Shown: positions 1 through 8,953, counted from the first letter of the stretch. The stretch: 64,000 bases of DNA from Streptomyces tauricus (GCF_014650955.1 NZ_BMVY01000016.1:62001-126000); one strand, 5' to 3'. The notes: generated from the letters alone by a model not told the origin. Made by a program: numbers and translations.

Positions 1-726
1 CAGCAACTGCCCACCGGGCGCGTCGAACGCCCACGCGGCGAGCAGCGCCATGCTGAGCACGATCCAGGAGAGCATCGCCCCCGCGAGGCGCCCCCGCGGC
101 TTCGGGTACTCGACCCGGCTCACCATCAGCCACGCCGTACCGATGATCGCCATGAGCGTGGCGACGAACGGCAGCTCGAGGAGCACGATCGAGACGACTG
201 TCAGCGCACCGAACGGCGACGGCATGCCCTGGAAGGTGCCGTCCTTCACGGTGACGCACGAGAATCTCGCCAGCCGCAGCACGACCGCCAGCAGGACCAC
301 GATCCCGCCCACCGCCGCCACCCGCTGGTGCGCGTCGTCGGCGACCATGCCGTAGACGAGCACGAAGTACGCGGGCGCCAGACCGAAGCTGATCAGGTCC
401 GAGAGGTTGTCCAGCTCCGCGCCCATCGGGGACGAGCGCAGCTTGCGGGCGACCAGACCGTCGAACAGGTCGAAGACCGCCGCGCACAGCATCAGGATCA
501 CGGCCGTGGCGGCACTGTGCCGCGCCATGCCGGTCTCCTGGCTGCCCGTGAGGTGCGGGATCAGGATCCCGGTGGTGGTGAAGTACACCGCCATGAAGCC
601 GCACGTCGCGTTACCGAGCGTGAGCGTGTCCGCTATTGAGAGGCGGAGAGAGAGGGGCATCTCCTCCTCGTCGTCCAGCTCGTCGGCCTCCGGCACCCAG
701 CCGGTCTGCGTCTCGGGATCAATCAC
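1..726 (-). CDS. pssA: CDP-diacylglycerol--serine O-phosphatidyltransferase, 3' end outside window
   Basis: This membrane enzyme makes phosphatidylserine from CDP-diacylglycerol and serine. The 242 codons present start at GTG 726 with an acidic N-terminal segment, then hydrophobic helices. The CDP-alcohol phosphotransferase signature is visible near 418-480: DGLVARKLRSS followed by GAELDNLSD, supplying the DG..AR...G...D...D residues that bind metal and CMP. The start overlaps the psd stop by 8 bases, so the two genes are translationally coupled and pssA substrate flow leads directly to Psd. The reading frame runs off the left edge without a stop; family members are somewhat longer (about 270-285 aa), so a C-terminal piece is missing from view. 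Function is confident from the motif and from the psd neighbour. Confidence 0.93.
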   Translation of the reverse strand, partial: MIDPETQTGWVPEADELDDEEEMPLSLRLSIADTLTLGNATCGFMAVYFTTTGILIPHLTGSQETGMARHSAATAVILMLCAAVFDLFDGLVARKLRSSPMGAELDNLSDLISFGLAPAYFVLVYGMVADDAHQRVAAVGGIVVLLAVVLRLARFSCVTVKDGTFQGMPSPFGALTVVSIVLLELPFVATLMAIIGTAWLMVSRVEYPKPRGRLAGAMLSWIVLSMALLAAWAFDAPGGQLL

Positions 727-1375
727 GGTCAATGCGAGTCACCCCCGCCACGGTCTTCTGACCGACCTCCACGTCGACCTCCACGCCCTCGGGGAGGTAG
801 ATGTCGACGCGTGAGCCGAAGCGGATCAGCCCGATCCGCTCGCCCTGCTCGACCTTCGTGCCCTGCGGCAGGTACGGCACGATGCGCCGCGCGACCGCAC
901 CGGCGATCTGGATCATCTCGATGTCGCCGAGCTCGGTGTCGAAGTGCCAGACAACGCGCTCGTTGTTCTCGCTCTCCTTGTTGAACGCCGGAACGAAACC
1001 ACCGGGGATGTGCTCGACCGAGGTGACGGTGCCGGCGAGAGGCGCGCGGTTGACATGGACGTTCAGCGGGCTCATGAAGATCGCGACGCGGGTGCGCCCG
1101 TCCTTCCACGGCATGATGCTCTGCACCACACCGTCGGCGGGCGAGATGACCCGGCCCTGGGTGATCTCGCGCTCGGGGTCGCGGAAGAACCACAGCATGC
1201 CCGCCGCGAGAGCGGTGGCGGGTACGGCCACGGCCTTGGCGGCGCCGGACTTGCGCGCGCGTACCAGGCTGAGGGCTGCGGTGGCGACGGTCGGGAGGAG
1301 CCACGGCGATGCTCCGCGCGCAAGACGTACGCCGGCCAGGCTGTCGCGTGGTGCAGAGGTTTGGCTGTGGGGCAT
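719..1375 (-). CDS. psd: phosphatidylserine decarboxylase
   Basis: Psd converts phosphatidylserine to phosphatidylethanolamine using a pyruvoyl prosthetic group. The 218-aa protein has an N-terminal hydrophobic stretch (ATAALSLV, then a second segment ending GMLWFFRDPERE) and the family blocks SPADG and NVHVNRAP. The self-cleavage Gly-Ser lies in IRFGSRVDIYLP near the C-terminus; processing there gives the alpha subunit with its pyruvoyl end. The ATG at 1375 is chosen because GAAGG precedes it by a proper distance; longer in-frame starts up to 1456 would add a poorly conserved tail. It is upstream of pssA and overlaps it. About 170 bp separate it from the ethylmalonyl-CoA operon, so it may have its own promoter. 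Confidence 0.94.
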   Translation of the reverse strand: MPHSQTSAPRDSLAGVRLARGASPWLLPTVATAALSLVRARKSGAAKAVAVPATALAAGMLWFFRDPEREITQGRVISPADGVVQSIMPWKDGRTRVAIFMSPLNVHVNRAPLAGTVTSVEHIPGGFVPAFNKESENNERVVWHFDTELGDIEMIQIAGAVARRIVPYLPQGTKVEQGERIGLIRFGSRVDIYLPEGVEVDVEVGQKTVAGVTRIDRD

Positions 1376-1500
1376 GGATGACCTTCGTAGCGGATGATGC
1401 CGCGCTGTGACTGGGGACGGCGGCTTTCCCGGGATCGTACCGGTCGCGGGCCACAACTGGGTAAGCCAGGAAGCCGAGTCGGTGTCCGAAGAGGGCTGAC

Positions 1501-1533
1501 GGGGTGTGATCTTCTTCTCGATGAAAACACCCC
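1501..1533 (-). terminator. possible hairpin between mcd and psd
   Basis: GGGGTGT (1501-1507) and ACACCCC (1527-1533) are perfect 7-bp inverted arms around a 19-nt loop, just downstream of the mcd stop. There is no clear U-run, so termination is only a suggestion; it could separate the ethylmalonyl-CoA operon from psd-pssA. Confidence 0.3.
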
Positions 1534-1545
1534 GAATCGGTATAT

Positions 1546-2751
1546 CTAACCCTGGAGTCGATACTCTTCGAGCAGCCTGCGTCCGATGATCATTTTCTGG
1601 ATCTCGGCGGTACCTTCGCCGATGAGCAGCATCGGGGCCTCGCGGTAGAGGCGCTCGATCTCGTACTCCTTTGAGAAGCCGTAGCCGCCGTGGATCCGGA
1701 AGGCATCTTCCACGACCTCCTTGCAGTACTCGGAGGCGAGGTACTTCGCCATCCCTGCTTCGAGGTCGTTTCGCTCCCCGGAGTCCTTTTTGCGCGCCGC
1801 ATTGACCATCATCGCATGGGCGGCCTCGACCTTGGTAGCCATCTCGGCCAGTTTGAACTGGATCGCCTGATGCTGAGCGATCTGCTTGCCGAAGGTGTGG
1901 CGCTGCTGGGCGTAGGAAACGCCCAGCTCAAACGCACGCTGAGCGACACCGCAACCACGTGCGGCCACATTGACACGGCCCACTTCGACGCCGTCCATCA
2001 TCTGATAAAAACCTCGGCCGGTGGTGCCGCCGAGCACGCGATTGGCCGGAATGCGCAGGCCATCCATGATCAGCTCAGTGGTGTCGACCCCCTTGTAGCC
2101 CATCTTGTCGATCTTCCCGGGGATGGTCAGGCCGGGGCGGACCTCACCGAAACCGGGCTCCTTCTCCACGAGGAAGGTCGTCATCGACTTGTGGGGCGCG
2201 GTCCCCTCGGGGTGGCCTTCGTCACTCTTCACGAGAACGGCCACGAGAGTCGACGTACCGCCGTTCGTGAGCCACATCTTCTGCCCGTTCAGGACATACT
2301 CGTCGCCGTCCTTAACAGCCTTCGAAGTGATGGCCGACACGTCGGAGCCGAGCGCCGGCTCGGACATGGAGAACGCGCCGCGCACCTCGCCCGCCGCCAT
2401 GCGCGGCAGGAAGTACTCCTTCTGCTCCTGCGTGCCGTGCTGCTTGAGCATGTAGGCCACGATGAAGTGGGTGTTGATGATGCCGGACACCGACATCCAG
2501 CCGCGCGCGATCTCCTCCACGCACAGCGCGTAGGTGAGGAGCGACTCACCGAGACCCCCGTACTCCTCGGGGATCATCAGGCCGAAGAGGCCCAACTCCT
2601 TGAGCCCGTCGACGATCGCCTGCGGGTACTCGTCGCGGTGCTCCAGCTCGGTCGCGACCGGGATGATCTCCTTGTCGACGAAGTCCCGTACGGTCGACAG
2701 GATCTCCCGCTGGATGTCGGTCAGACCGGCGGTCTGGGCGAGTCGCGCCAT
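1546..2751 (-). CDS. mcd: acyl-CoA dehydrogenase, probable (2S)-methylsuccinyl-CoA dehydrogenase
   Basis: This FAD enzyme of 401 aa probably oxidises methylsuccinyl-CoA to mesaconyl-CoA in the ethylmalonyl-CoA pathway. It has the full acyl-CoA dehydrogenase architecture: N-terminal helical domain, FAD/substrate strand with FSMSEPALGSD, QKMWLTNG, and a C-terminal helical domain ending in IGEGTAEIQK, where the Glu of EGTAEI sits at the position of the catalytic base of short/medium-chain enzymes. The role is inferred from the operon (mch, mcl, ecm, ccr directly upstream); start ATG 2751 lies 2 bp after the mch stop with GGAG inside mch. It is notably shorter than the roughly 550-aa Mcd of Rhodobacter and Methylobacterium, so a generic short-chain acyl-CoA dehydrogenase is the alternative. 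Confidence 0.85.
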   Translation of the reverse strand: MARLAQTAGLTDIQREILSTVRDFVDKEIIPVATELEHRDEYPQAIVDGLKELGLFGLMIPEEYGGLGESLLTYALCVEEIARGWMSVSGIINTHFIVAYMLKQHGTQEQKEYFLPRMAAGEVRGAFSMSEPALGSDVSAITSKAVKDGDEYVLNGQKMWLTNGGTSTLVAVLVKSDEGHPEGTAPHKSMTTFLVEKEPGFGEVRPGLTIPGKIDKMGYKGVDTTELIMDGLRIPANRVLGGTTGRGFYQMMDGVEVGRVNVAARGCGVAQRAFELGVSYAQQRHTFGKQIAQHQAIQFKLAEMATKVEAAHAMMVNAARKKDSGERNDLEAGMAKYLASEYCKEVVEDAFRIHGGYGFSKEYEIERLYREAPMLLIGEGTAEIQKMIIGRRLLEEYRLQG

Positions 2752-2753
2752 GG

Positions 2754-3296
2754 CTACTTCTCCGTCTTCTTGTCGGCGGGAGCCTTCTCCGCGGGAGTCT
2801 TCAGCTCCGGGCGGCCGGGCTGTTCGCCGCCGCGCTCCTTGATGTACGTCTCGGTGGGGACCATCACCTTGCGGCGGAACACGCAGACCAGCGTGCCGTC
2901 CTGCTTGTAGCCCCTGGTCTCGACGTACACGATCCCGCGGTCGTTCTTGGACCGGGAGGGCGTCTTGTCGAGGACCGTGGTCTCGCCGTAGATCGTGTCG
3001 CCGTGGAAGGTCGGCGCGACGTGCTTCAGCGACTCGACCTCCAGGTTGGCGATCGCCTTGCCCGACACGTCGGGGACGGACATGCCGAGCAGCAGGGAGT
3101 AGATGTAGTTCCCCACCACGACGTTCTTCTTGAAGTCCGTCGTGTTCTCGGCGTAGTTGGCGTCCATGTGGAGCGGGTGGTGGTTCATCGTGAGCAGACA
3201 GAAGAGGTGGTCGTCGTACTCGGTGACGGTCTTCCCGGGCCAGTGCTTGTACACGTCGCCGACGGTGAACTCTTCGTAGGTACGGCCGAACTGCAT
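2754..3296 (-). CDS. mch: MaoC-like dehydratase, probable mesaconyl-CoA hydratase
   Basis: A 180-aa single hotdog-domain protein that probably hydrates mesaconyl-CoA to beta-methylmalyl-CoA. The MaoC hydratase signature is visible as NHHPLHMDANYAE followed by GNYIYSLLLG; the Asp and His of this block are the expected catalytic pair. The C-terminal 25 residues are Lys/Glu/Pro rich and probably disordered. Proteobacterial mesaconyl-CoA hydratases are about twice this length with two hotdog halves, so this is a compact version that presumably works as a dimer. It sits between mcd (2-bp gap) and mcl (91-bp gap). The pathway assignment rests on the operon. Confidence 0.85.
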   Translation of the reverse strand: MQFGRTYEEFTVGDVYKHWPGKTVTEYDDHLFCLLTMNHHPLHMDANYAENTTDFKKNVVVGNYIYSLLLGMSVPDVSGKAIANLEVESLKHVAPTFHGDTIYGETTVLDKTPSRSKNDRGIVYVETRGYKQDGTLVCVFRRKVMVPTETYIKERGGEQPGRPELKTPAEKAPADKKTEK

Positions 3297-3387
3297 GGTC
3301 TCGCCCTCCGGGCTGGTATGCCCCCAGGCCCCTGCGGGGCCCGGGGATGAGGGTTTTCTCAGTGTGTTCCGAACTGCCTGGCCCGGG

Positions 3388-4362
3388 TCAGGCGGAGGGC
3401 GCTTCGAACTTGGACGTGCGCTGCAGACCCGCGGCCCGGCCCTTGCCGGAGATGACCAGGGCCATCTTGCGGCTGGCCTCGTCGATCATCTCGTCGCCGA
3501 TCATCGCGGAGCCCTTCTTGCCGCCCGCCTCGGACGTGTAGTAGTCATACGCGTCCAGGATCAGCTCGGCGTGGTCGAAATCTTCCTGGGACGGCGAGAA
3601 GATCTCGTTCGACGCCTCGACCTGGCCCGGGTGCAGCACCCACTTGCCGTCGAAGCCGAGGGCCGCGGCGCGTCGGGCGACCTCGCGGTAGCCGTCCACG
3701 TTGCGGATCTGCAGGTAGGGGCCGTCGATCGCCTGGAGGTTGTTGGCGCGGGCCGCCATCAGGATCTTCATCAGGATGTAGTGGTAGGCGTCCGCCGGGT
3801 AGCCGGGCGGCTGCTCGCCCACGACCAGCGACTTCATGTTGATCGACGCCATGAAGTCGGCCGGGCCGAAGATGATCGTCTCGACGCGCTGGGAGGCCGT
3901 CGCGATCTCGTTGACGTTGTTCAGACCCTTGGCGTTCTCGATCTGCGCCTCGATGCCGATCTTGCCGACCTCGAAGCCCATGGTCTTCTCGATCTGCGTC
4001 AGCAGCAGGTCGAGCGCGACCACCTGCTGGGCGTCCTGGACCTTCGGCAGCATGATGCAGTCGAGGTTGGGCCCCGCGCCCTCGACGACCGTCACGACAT
4101 CGCGGTACGTCCACTCGGTCGTCCAGTCGTTCACGCGCACGACCCGCGTCTTGCCCGTCCAGTCGCCCTCGTTGAGGAACTTGACGATGGTGTGCCGCGC
4201 CTCCGGCTTGGCGAGCGGCGCGCAGGCGTCCTCCAGGTCGAGGAAGACCTGGTCGGCGGGCAGGCCCTGCGCCTTCTCCAGGAAGCGGGGGTTCGAGCCG
4301 GGCACGGCCAGGCAGGAGCGCCGCGGGCGCAAACGGTTGACCTGGGGAACAGGGCTGGTCAT
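3388..4362 (-). CDS. mcl: HpcH/HpaI aldolase/citrate lyase family: malyl-CoA/beta-methylmalyl-CoA lyase
   Basis: A 324-aa TIM-barrel lyase expected to cleave beta-methylmalyl-CoA to glyoxylate and propionyl-CoA, and to condense or cleave malyl-CoA. Family hallmarks are CLAVPGSNPRFLEKA at the N-terminus, VFLDLEDACAP, the Mg-binding Glu of IEAQIENAKGL and the Asp of FGPADFMAS. LHPGQVE near residue 265 matches the CoA-proximal segment of citrate lyase beta/Mcl proteins. Its ATG overlaps the stop of ecm by 4 bases, so expression is coupled to the mutase that makes the precursor. A CitE-like protein of unknown substrate is the alternative, unlikely in this operon. Confidence 0.9.
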   Translation of the reverse strand: MTSPVPQVNRLRPRRSCLAVPGSNPRFLEKAQGLPADQVFLDLEDACAPLAKPEARHTIVKFLNEGDWTGKTRVVRVNDWTTEWTYRDVVTVVEGAGPNLDCIMLPKVQDAQQVVALDLLLTQIEKTMGFEVGKIGIEAQIENAKGLNNVNEIATASQRVETIIFGPADFMASINMKSLVVGEQPPGYPADAYHYILMKILMAARANNLQAIDGPYLQIRNVDGYREVARRAAALGFDGKWVLHPGQVEASNEIFSPSQEDFDHAELILDAYDYYTSEAGGKKGSAMIGDEMIDEASRKMALVISGKGRAAGLQRTSKFEAPSA

Positions 4363-6407
4363 GCGGGGACCTCCAGAGGGTCGAGCTTGTTCGCTTTCCG
4401 GATCTCGTCGACGATACGGCCGATGATTCCCGTGATGTCGAAGTCCTTCGGGGTGAAGACCGCGGCCACTCCCGCGGCCCTCAGCACCTCGGCGTCGGCG
4501 TTCGGGATGATCCCGCCGGCGATCACCGGGATGTCGGCGGCGCCCGCCTCGCGCAGCCGTTCCAGCACGTCGGGCACCAGCTGGGCGTGCGAGCCCGACA
4601 GGATGGACAGGCCCACCCCGTGGACGTCCTCGGCGACGGCCGCCGCCACGATCTCCTCGGGGGTCAGCCGGATGCCCTGGTAGACCACCTCGAAGCCGGC
4701 GTCACGGGCCCGTACGGCGATCTGCTCGGCGCCGTTCGAGTGCCCGTCCAGGCCCGGCTTGCCCACCAGGAAGCGGAGCTTGCCGACGCCCAGGTCCCGC
4801 GCGGTCAGCTCCACCTTGCGGCGGACCACCGCCATCGCGGTGCCCTCCTCGGCGGTCACCGCGACGGGCGCGGACGACACGCCGGTGGGGGCGCGGAACT
4901 CACCGAACACCTCGCGCAGGGCACCGGCCCACTCGCCGGTCGTGACCCCGGCGCGGGCGCACTCAAGGGTGGCCTCCATGAGGTTGCCGGTGCCCTTCGC
5001 GGCCTCCTTCAGCCGGTCCAGCGCCTTGCACGGGCGCGGGTGGTTGAAGGGGGGCTGGTAGCGGGTGTCCCGCCAGTCCTGGAGGGCGGCACTCACCCGG
5101 GCCTCGACCGCCGGGTCGACCGTCATGATCGCGGCGTCCAGGTCGGCCGTGAGCGGGTTCGGCTCGGTGCCCTCGAAGATGTTGACGCCGACGATCTTCT
5201 CGTCGCCGGACTCGATACGGGCCCGGCGCTGTGCGTGCGACGCCACGAGCTGCGACTTCAGATAGCCCGACTCGACGGCGGCCATCGCGCCGCCCATCTC
5301 CTCGATCCGGTCGATCTCGGCGAACGAGTCCTCGACCAGCTGGGCGACCTTCGCCTCCACGACGTGCGAGCCCTCGAAGATGTCCGCGTACTCCAGCAGG
5401 TCGCTCTCGTAGGCGAGCACCTGCTGCATGCGCAGCGACCACTGCTGGTCCCAGGGGCGGGGGAGCCCCAACGCCTCGTTCCAGGCCGGGAGTTGCACGG
5501 CACGCGCGCGTGCGTCCTTCGAGAGGGTCACGGCCAGCATCTCCAGCACGATCCGCTGGATGTTGTTCTCCGGCTGGGCCTCGGTCAGGCCGAGGGAGTT
5601 GACCTGGACCCCGTACCGGAAGCGGCGGTGCTTGGGGTTCTCGATGCCGTACCGCTCGCGCGTGATCCTGTCCCAGATACGGCCGAACGCCCGCATCTTG
5701 CACATCTCCTCGACGAAGCGGACGCCTGCGTTCACGAAGAAGGAGATACGCGCGACCACATCACCCTTCTGGTCCTCGCGGATCTGCCCGGACGCGAACA
5801 CCGCGTCCAGCACGGCGATCGCGGTGGACATCGCGTACGCGATCTCCTGGACCGGCGTGGCTCCCGCCTCCTGCAAGTGGTAACTGCAGATGTTGATCGG
5901 GTTCCACTTGGGGATGTTGTTGACCGTGTAGCAGATCATGTCCGTCGTCAGACGGAGGGAGGGCACCGGCGGGAACACATGCGTGCCCCGCGACAGGTAC
6001 TCCTTCACGATGTCGTTCTGGGTCGTCCCCTGGAGCTTGGTGATGTCGGCGCCCTGCTCCTCGGCGACGACCTGGTAGAGCGCCAGCAGCCACATGGCGG
6101 TGGCGTTGATGGTCATCGAGGTGTTCATCTGCTCCAGGGGGATGTCCTGGAACAGCCGGCGCATGTCACCGAGGTGCGACACCGGCACGCCGACCCGGCC
6201 GACCTCGCCGCGGGCGAGGATGTGGTCGGGGTCGTACCCGGTCTGGGTCGGCAGGTCGAACGCGACCGACAGACCCGTCTGCCCCTTGGCGAGGTTGCGC
6301 CGGTACAGCTCGTTGGACGCCTCCGCGGTGGAGTGACCGGCGTAGGTCCGCATGAGCCACGGCCGGTCCTTCTCGGGTCGCTCCTGCGGCGTCTGGCGCT
6401 CTGTCAT
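4359..6407 (-). CDS. ecm: ethylmalonyl-CoA mutase (MeaA-type, B12-dependent)
   Basis: Adenosylcobalamin-dependent mutase of 682 aa converting ethylmalonyl-CoA to methylsuccinyl-CoA. The N-terminal two thirds are the acyl-CoA mutase barrel (SVAFDLPTQTGYDPD, TINATAMWLLALY, TTQNDIVKEYLSRGT). A B12-binding domain follows with the DxHxxG-type ligand loop in GLDGHSNGAEQ, then SILSGSH and IAGGIIP. Being one polypeptide with both domains distinguishes it from two-subunit methylmalonyl-CoA mutase, and lying directly after ccr (9-bp gap) identifies it as the MeaA/Ecm branch. It overlaps mcl by ATGA. A methylmalonyl-CoA mutase homologue is the less likely alternative. Confidence 0.93.
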   Translation of the reverse strand: MTERQTPQERPEKDRPWLMRTYAGHSTAEASNELYRRNLAKGQTGLSVAFDLPTQTGYDPDHILARGEVGRVGVPVSHLGDMRRLFQDIPLEQMNTSMTINATAMWLLALYQVVAEEQGADITKLQGTTQNDIVKEYLSRGTHVFPPVPSLRLTTDMICYTVNNIPKWNPINICSYHLQEAGATPVQEIAYAMSTAIAVLDAVFASGQIREDQKGDVVARISFFVNAGVRFVEEMCKMRAFGRIWDRITRERYGIENPKHRRFRYGVQVNSLGLTEAQPENNIQRIVLEMLAVTLSKDARARAVQLPAWNEALGLPRPWDQQWSLRMQQVLAYESDLLEYADIFEGSHVVEAKVAQLVEDSFAEIDRIEEMGGAMAAVESGYLKSQLVASHAQRRARIESGDEKIVGVNIFEGTEPNPLTADLDAAIMTVDPAVEARVSAALQDWRDTRYQPPFNHPRPCKALDRLKEAAKGTGNLMEATLECARAGVTTGEWAGALREVFGEFRAPTGVSSAPVAVTAEEGTAMAVVRRKVELTARDLGVGKLRFLVGKPGLDGHSNGAEQIAVRARDAGFEVVYQGIRLTPEEIVAAAVAEDVHGVGLSILSGSHAQLVPDVLERLREAGAADIPVIAGGIIPNADAEVLRAAGVAAVFTPKDFDITGIIGRIVDEIRKANKLDPLEVPA

Positions 6408-6416
6408 CTTCGGACC

Positions 6417-7754
6417 TCAGATGTTCCGGAAGCGGTTGATGGCGTCGACGTGCTGGGCGCGCTTGTCCTCGTCGCGCACACCGAGGCCCTCGGTGGGCGC
6501 CAGCGCCAGGACTCCGACCTTGCCCTGGTGGAGGTTGCGGTGCACGTCGTACGCGGCCTGCCCGGTCTCCTCCAGCGAGTACACCTTGGACAGCGTCGGG
6601 TGGATCTTGCCCTTCGCGATGAGCCGGTTGGCCTCCCAGGCCTCGCGGTAGTTGGCGAAGTGCGAGCCGATGATCCGCTTCAGGGACATCCACAGGTAGC
6701 GGTTGTCGTACTCGTGGTTGTAGCCCGAGGTGGACGCGCAGGTGACGATCGTGCCGCCCTTGCGGGTGACGTACACGGAGGCGCCGAAGGTCTCGCGGCC
6801 CGGGTGCTCGAAGACGATGTCCACGTCCTCGCCGCCGGTCAGCTCGCGGATGCGCTTGCCGAAGCGCTTCCACTCCTTCGGGTCCTGGTTGTGGTCGTCC
6901 TTCCAGAACTTGTAGTCCTCGGCGTTGCGGTCGATGATCGCCTCGGCGCCCATCGCCCGGCAGATGTCCGCCTTCTGCGCGCTGCTCACCACGCAGATGG
7001 GGTTGGCGCCGCCGGCCAGCGCGAACTGGGTGGCGTACGAGCCGAGGCCGCCGCTCGCGCCCCAGATGAGGACGTTGTCGCCCTGCTTCATGCCGGCGCC
7101 GTTGCGGGAGACCAGCTGCCGGTACGCGGTGGAGTTGACCAGCCCGGGTGCGGCGGCCTCCTCCCACGACAGGTGGTCGGGCTTGGGCATCAGCTGGTTG
7201 GACTTCACGAGCGCGATCTCGGCGAGGCCGCCGAAGTTGGTCTCGAAGCCCCAGATGCGCTGCTCGGGGTCGAGCATGGTGTCGTTGTGCCCGTCGCTGG
7301 ACTCCAGCTCGACGGACAGGCAGTGCGCGACGACCTCGTCACCGGGGTGCCAGGCGTTCACGCCCGGGCCGGTACGCAGCACGACGCCCGCGAGGTCCGA
7401 ACCGATGATGTGGTACGGCAGGTCGTGGCGCTTGGTCAGCTCGCTGAGCCTGCCGTAGCGCTCCAGGAAGCTGAAGGTGGACACCGGCTCGAAGATCGAG
7501 GTCCACACGGAGTTGTAGTTGACCGAGGAGGCCATCACGGCCACCAGGGCCTCGCCGGGGCCCAGCTCCGGCACCGGCACGTCGTCCAGGTGGATCGACT
7601 TGCGCGGGTCCTTGTCGCGGGTGGTGAGCCCGGCGAACATCTCTGTCTCGTCCTTGTGCACGGTGATCGCGCGGTAGGACTCGGGGAGCGGTAGCGCGGC
7701 GAAGTCGGCGGACGTGGCGGTCTGCGACTGGATCGCGTCCAGGATTTCCTTCAC
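6417..7754 (-). CDS. ccr: crotonyl-CoA carboxylase/reductase
   Basis: Ccr reductively carboxylates crotonyl-CoA with NADPH and CO2 to ethylmalonyl-CoA, the key step of the ethylmalonyl-CoA pathway and a source of polyketide extender units. The 445-aa MDR-family protein starts at GTG 7754, preceded by GGAGG seven bases away; longer in-frame starts lack a ribosome site. With this start all four CO2-binding residues described for the Kitasatospora enzyme fall at the published numbers: Asn81 (VNYNSVW), Phe170-Glu171 (WGFETNF) and His365 (IGSHFANY). The NADPH loop is WGASGGLGSYA. It is the first gene of ccr-ecm-mcl-mch-mcd, with two operator-like repeats and a strong terminator upstream. The closeness to streptomycete Ccr makes this assignment secure. 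Confidence 0.98.
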   Translation of the reverse strand: MKEILDAIQSQTATSADFAALPLPESYRAITVHKDETEMFAGLTTRDKDPRKSIHLDDVPVPELGPGEALVAVMASSVNYNSVWTSIFEPVSTFSFLERYGRLSELTKRHDLPYHIIGSDLAGVVLRTGPGVNAWHPGDEVVAHCLSVELESSDGHNDTMLDPEQRIWGFETNFGGLAEIALVKSNQLMPKPDHLSWEEAAAPGLVNSTAYRQLVSRNGAGMKQGDNVLIWGASGGLGSYATQFALAGGANPICVVSSAQKADICRAMGAEAIIDRNAEDYKFWKDDHNQDPKEWKRFGKRIRELTGGEDVDIVFEHPGRETFGASVYVTRKGGTIVTCASTSGYNHEYDNRYLWMSLKRIIGSHFANYREAWEANRLIAKGKIHPTLSKVYSLEETGQAAYDVHRNLHQGKVGVLALAPTEGLGVRDEDKRAQHVDAINRFRNI

Positions 7755-7994
7755 GGTGTTGCCTCCGGCGATGAGCGTCCGAGAGCGTCCGAGGGAGAAC
7801 GCTGAGGGGTACGTCGGGGTGGGTAGCTGCTGGTGAGACGTGCCGTCGGTTCGGCGGAGGGTGGTGCTCGGCAGCGCTTTGTGGCGCGGAAGGTTGCCTG
7901 TGACGCAGGCGCCCGGGCTCGCAAACCATGGCTTGCGGGGACAGCCGGCGTACGAAGGATCTCTGCACGCCGGCCGCCCGGACAACTTCAACGT

Positions 7995-8031
7995 ATGACA
8001 CTGCGTGTCATCTAGCAAGGCACCGAGTGCC
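7995..8031. promoter_or_regulatory. paired inverted repeats upstream of ccr, candidate TetR operators
   Basis: In the 383-bp gap before ccr, ATGACAC-TGC-GTGTCAT (7995-8011) is a perfect inverted repeat and GGCAC-CGA-GTGCC (8019-8031) is another. Both have a CAC-N3-GTG core and their centres are 22 bp apart, two DNA turns, as expected for two dimers on one DNA face. A third inverted repeat, TCATCTG-N7-CAGATGA (8050-8070), is of a different type. Nearer the gene, GAGCGTCCGA is duplicated in tandem (7773-7792). I could not place -35/-10 boxes with confidence. The TetR gene next door is the obvious candidate binder; this is inference. Confidence 0.5.
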
Positions 8032-8085
8032 AACAATTTCTCTCACTTGTCATCTGCCGGTAACAGATGAGCGATGATCGATCAG

Positions 8086-8121
8086 AAAAGGGCGCCCCCT
8101 CCTGGAAGGGGGCGCCCTTTT
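8086..8121 (-). terminator. strong intrinsic terminator after the TetR gene
   Basis: AAAAGGGCGCCCCC (8086-8099) and GGGGGCGCCCTTTT (8108-8121) form a perfect 14-bp stem with an 8-nt loop. Either strand ends in four T residues, so it can work in both directions. It lies 16 bp past the TetR stop and insulates the ccr promoter region from tetR transcription. Confidence 0.88.
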
Positions 8122-8137
8122 CCTGGATCCGCGGTCT

Positions 8138-8953
8138 CTACGACCGCTCTTTGAGAGCCTGCTCGATGGTCCGCATCACCTGGTGCAGGGGCGCGTCGAC
8201 GCGGGCGACGGTCACCAGCACCTCGCCCTCCACCGACGCGGTGGACGCGGGCGCCTGGTGCGAGGCGGTGTCCCGCCCGGCGCCTATCCCCGTGCCGAAG
8301 GTCTTCCTGACGATCGAGAAGGCGTGGTCCAGCTGGGCCTCGACATCGCCCTGGGCGCCCGCCCGCAGCCATCTGCGCAGCACGTGGTTGTGCGCGGTGA
8401 CCACGGCCGACGCGGCGACCTCCGCGAGCAGCGGGTCGTCGTTGGCGTCGTCGTCGTGGGCGTGCTCGTCGAAGTGCCCGAGCAGATAGCGGGTGAACAG
8501 CCGCTCGTACCGGGCCACGGACGCGATCTCCGCCTCCCGCAGGGTCGGCACCTCGCGTGTGAGCTTGTAGCGCGAGACCGAGATCTCCGGGCGGGCCGCG
8601 TACATCTGCATGACTTCCTTGATCCCGCGGCACACCGTGTCCAGCGGATGCTCGTGCGCCGGAGCGGCGTTGAGCACCGCCTCGGCGCGGATCAGGGTGT
8701 CGTCGTGGTCCGGGAAGATCGCCTCTTCCTTGGACCGGAAGTGCCGGAAGAAGGTGCGCCGGGCCACCCCGGCCGCGGCCGCGATCTCGTCGACCGTCGT
8801 CGCCTCGTACCCCTTCGTCGCGAAGAGCTCCATCGCGGCGGCCGCCAGCTCTCGGCGCATCTTGAGCCGCTGCGCCGCGGCGCGACCGCCCGCGGCGCTC
8901 TCCGGCGCGTCGGTCGTGGCTGGTGTACGGGAGGACTTGGCGGGCTGGGACAT
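8138..8953 (-). CDS. TetR family transcriptional regulator next to ccr
   Basis: A 271-aa DNA-binding regulator. The N-terminal HTH is clear: RRELAAAAMELFATKGYEAT, then AGVARRTFFRHFRSKEEAIF. The remaining ~200 residues form the helical ligand domain, with an Asp-rich stretch (DEHAHDDDANDD) and a longer C-terminus than usual for TetR. ATG 8953 is used; in-frame ATGs a few codons upstream (YMQYVRG) are possible, and GTAC-TGCAT-GTAC (8963-8975) overlaps that area. It lies between the fused dehydrogenase and ccr, each preceded by a CAC-N3-GTG inverted repeat. In Methylobacterium a TetR protein, CcrR, activates ccr; this gene is a plausible functional analogue sensing an acyl-CoA, but the sign of regulation cannot be read from sequence. 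Confidence 0.9.
   Translation of the reverse strand: MSQPAKSSRTPATTDAPESAAGGRAAAQRLKMRRELAAAAMELFATKGYEATTVDEIAAAAGVARRTFFRHFRSKEEAIFPDHDDTLIRAEAVLNAAPAHEHPLDTVCRGIKEVMQMYAARPEISVSRYKLTREVPTLREAEIASVARYERLFTRYLLGHFDEHAHDDDANDDPLLAEVAASAVVTAHNHVLRRWLRAGAQGDVEAQLDHAFSIVRKTFGTGIGAGRDTASHQAPASTASVEGEVLVTVARVDAPLHQVMRTIEQALKERS

Noticed and set aside
4587..7694. 1035-codon open frame on the plus strand, opposite ecm and ccr
   Set aside because: It is the antisense shadow of two well-recognised genes; high third-position GC leaves long stop-free antisense frames. Its Arg/Gly/Leu/Val-rich translation has no domain, and the minus-strand genes explain the DNA fully.
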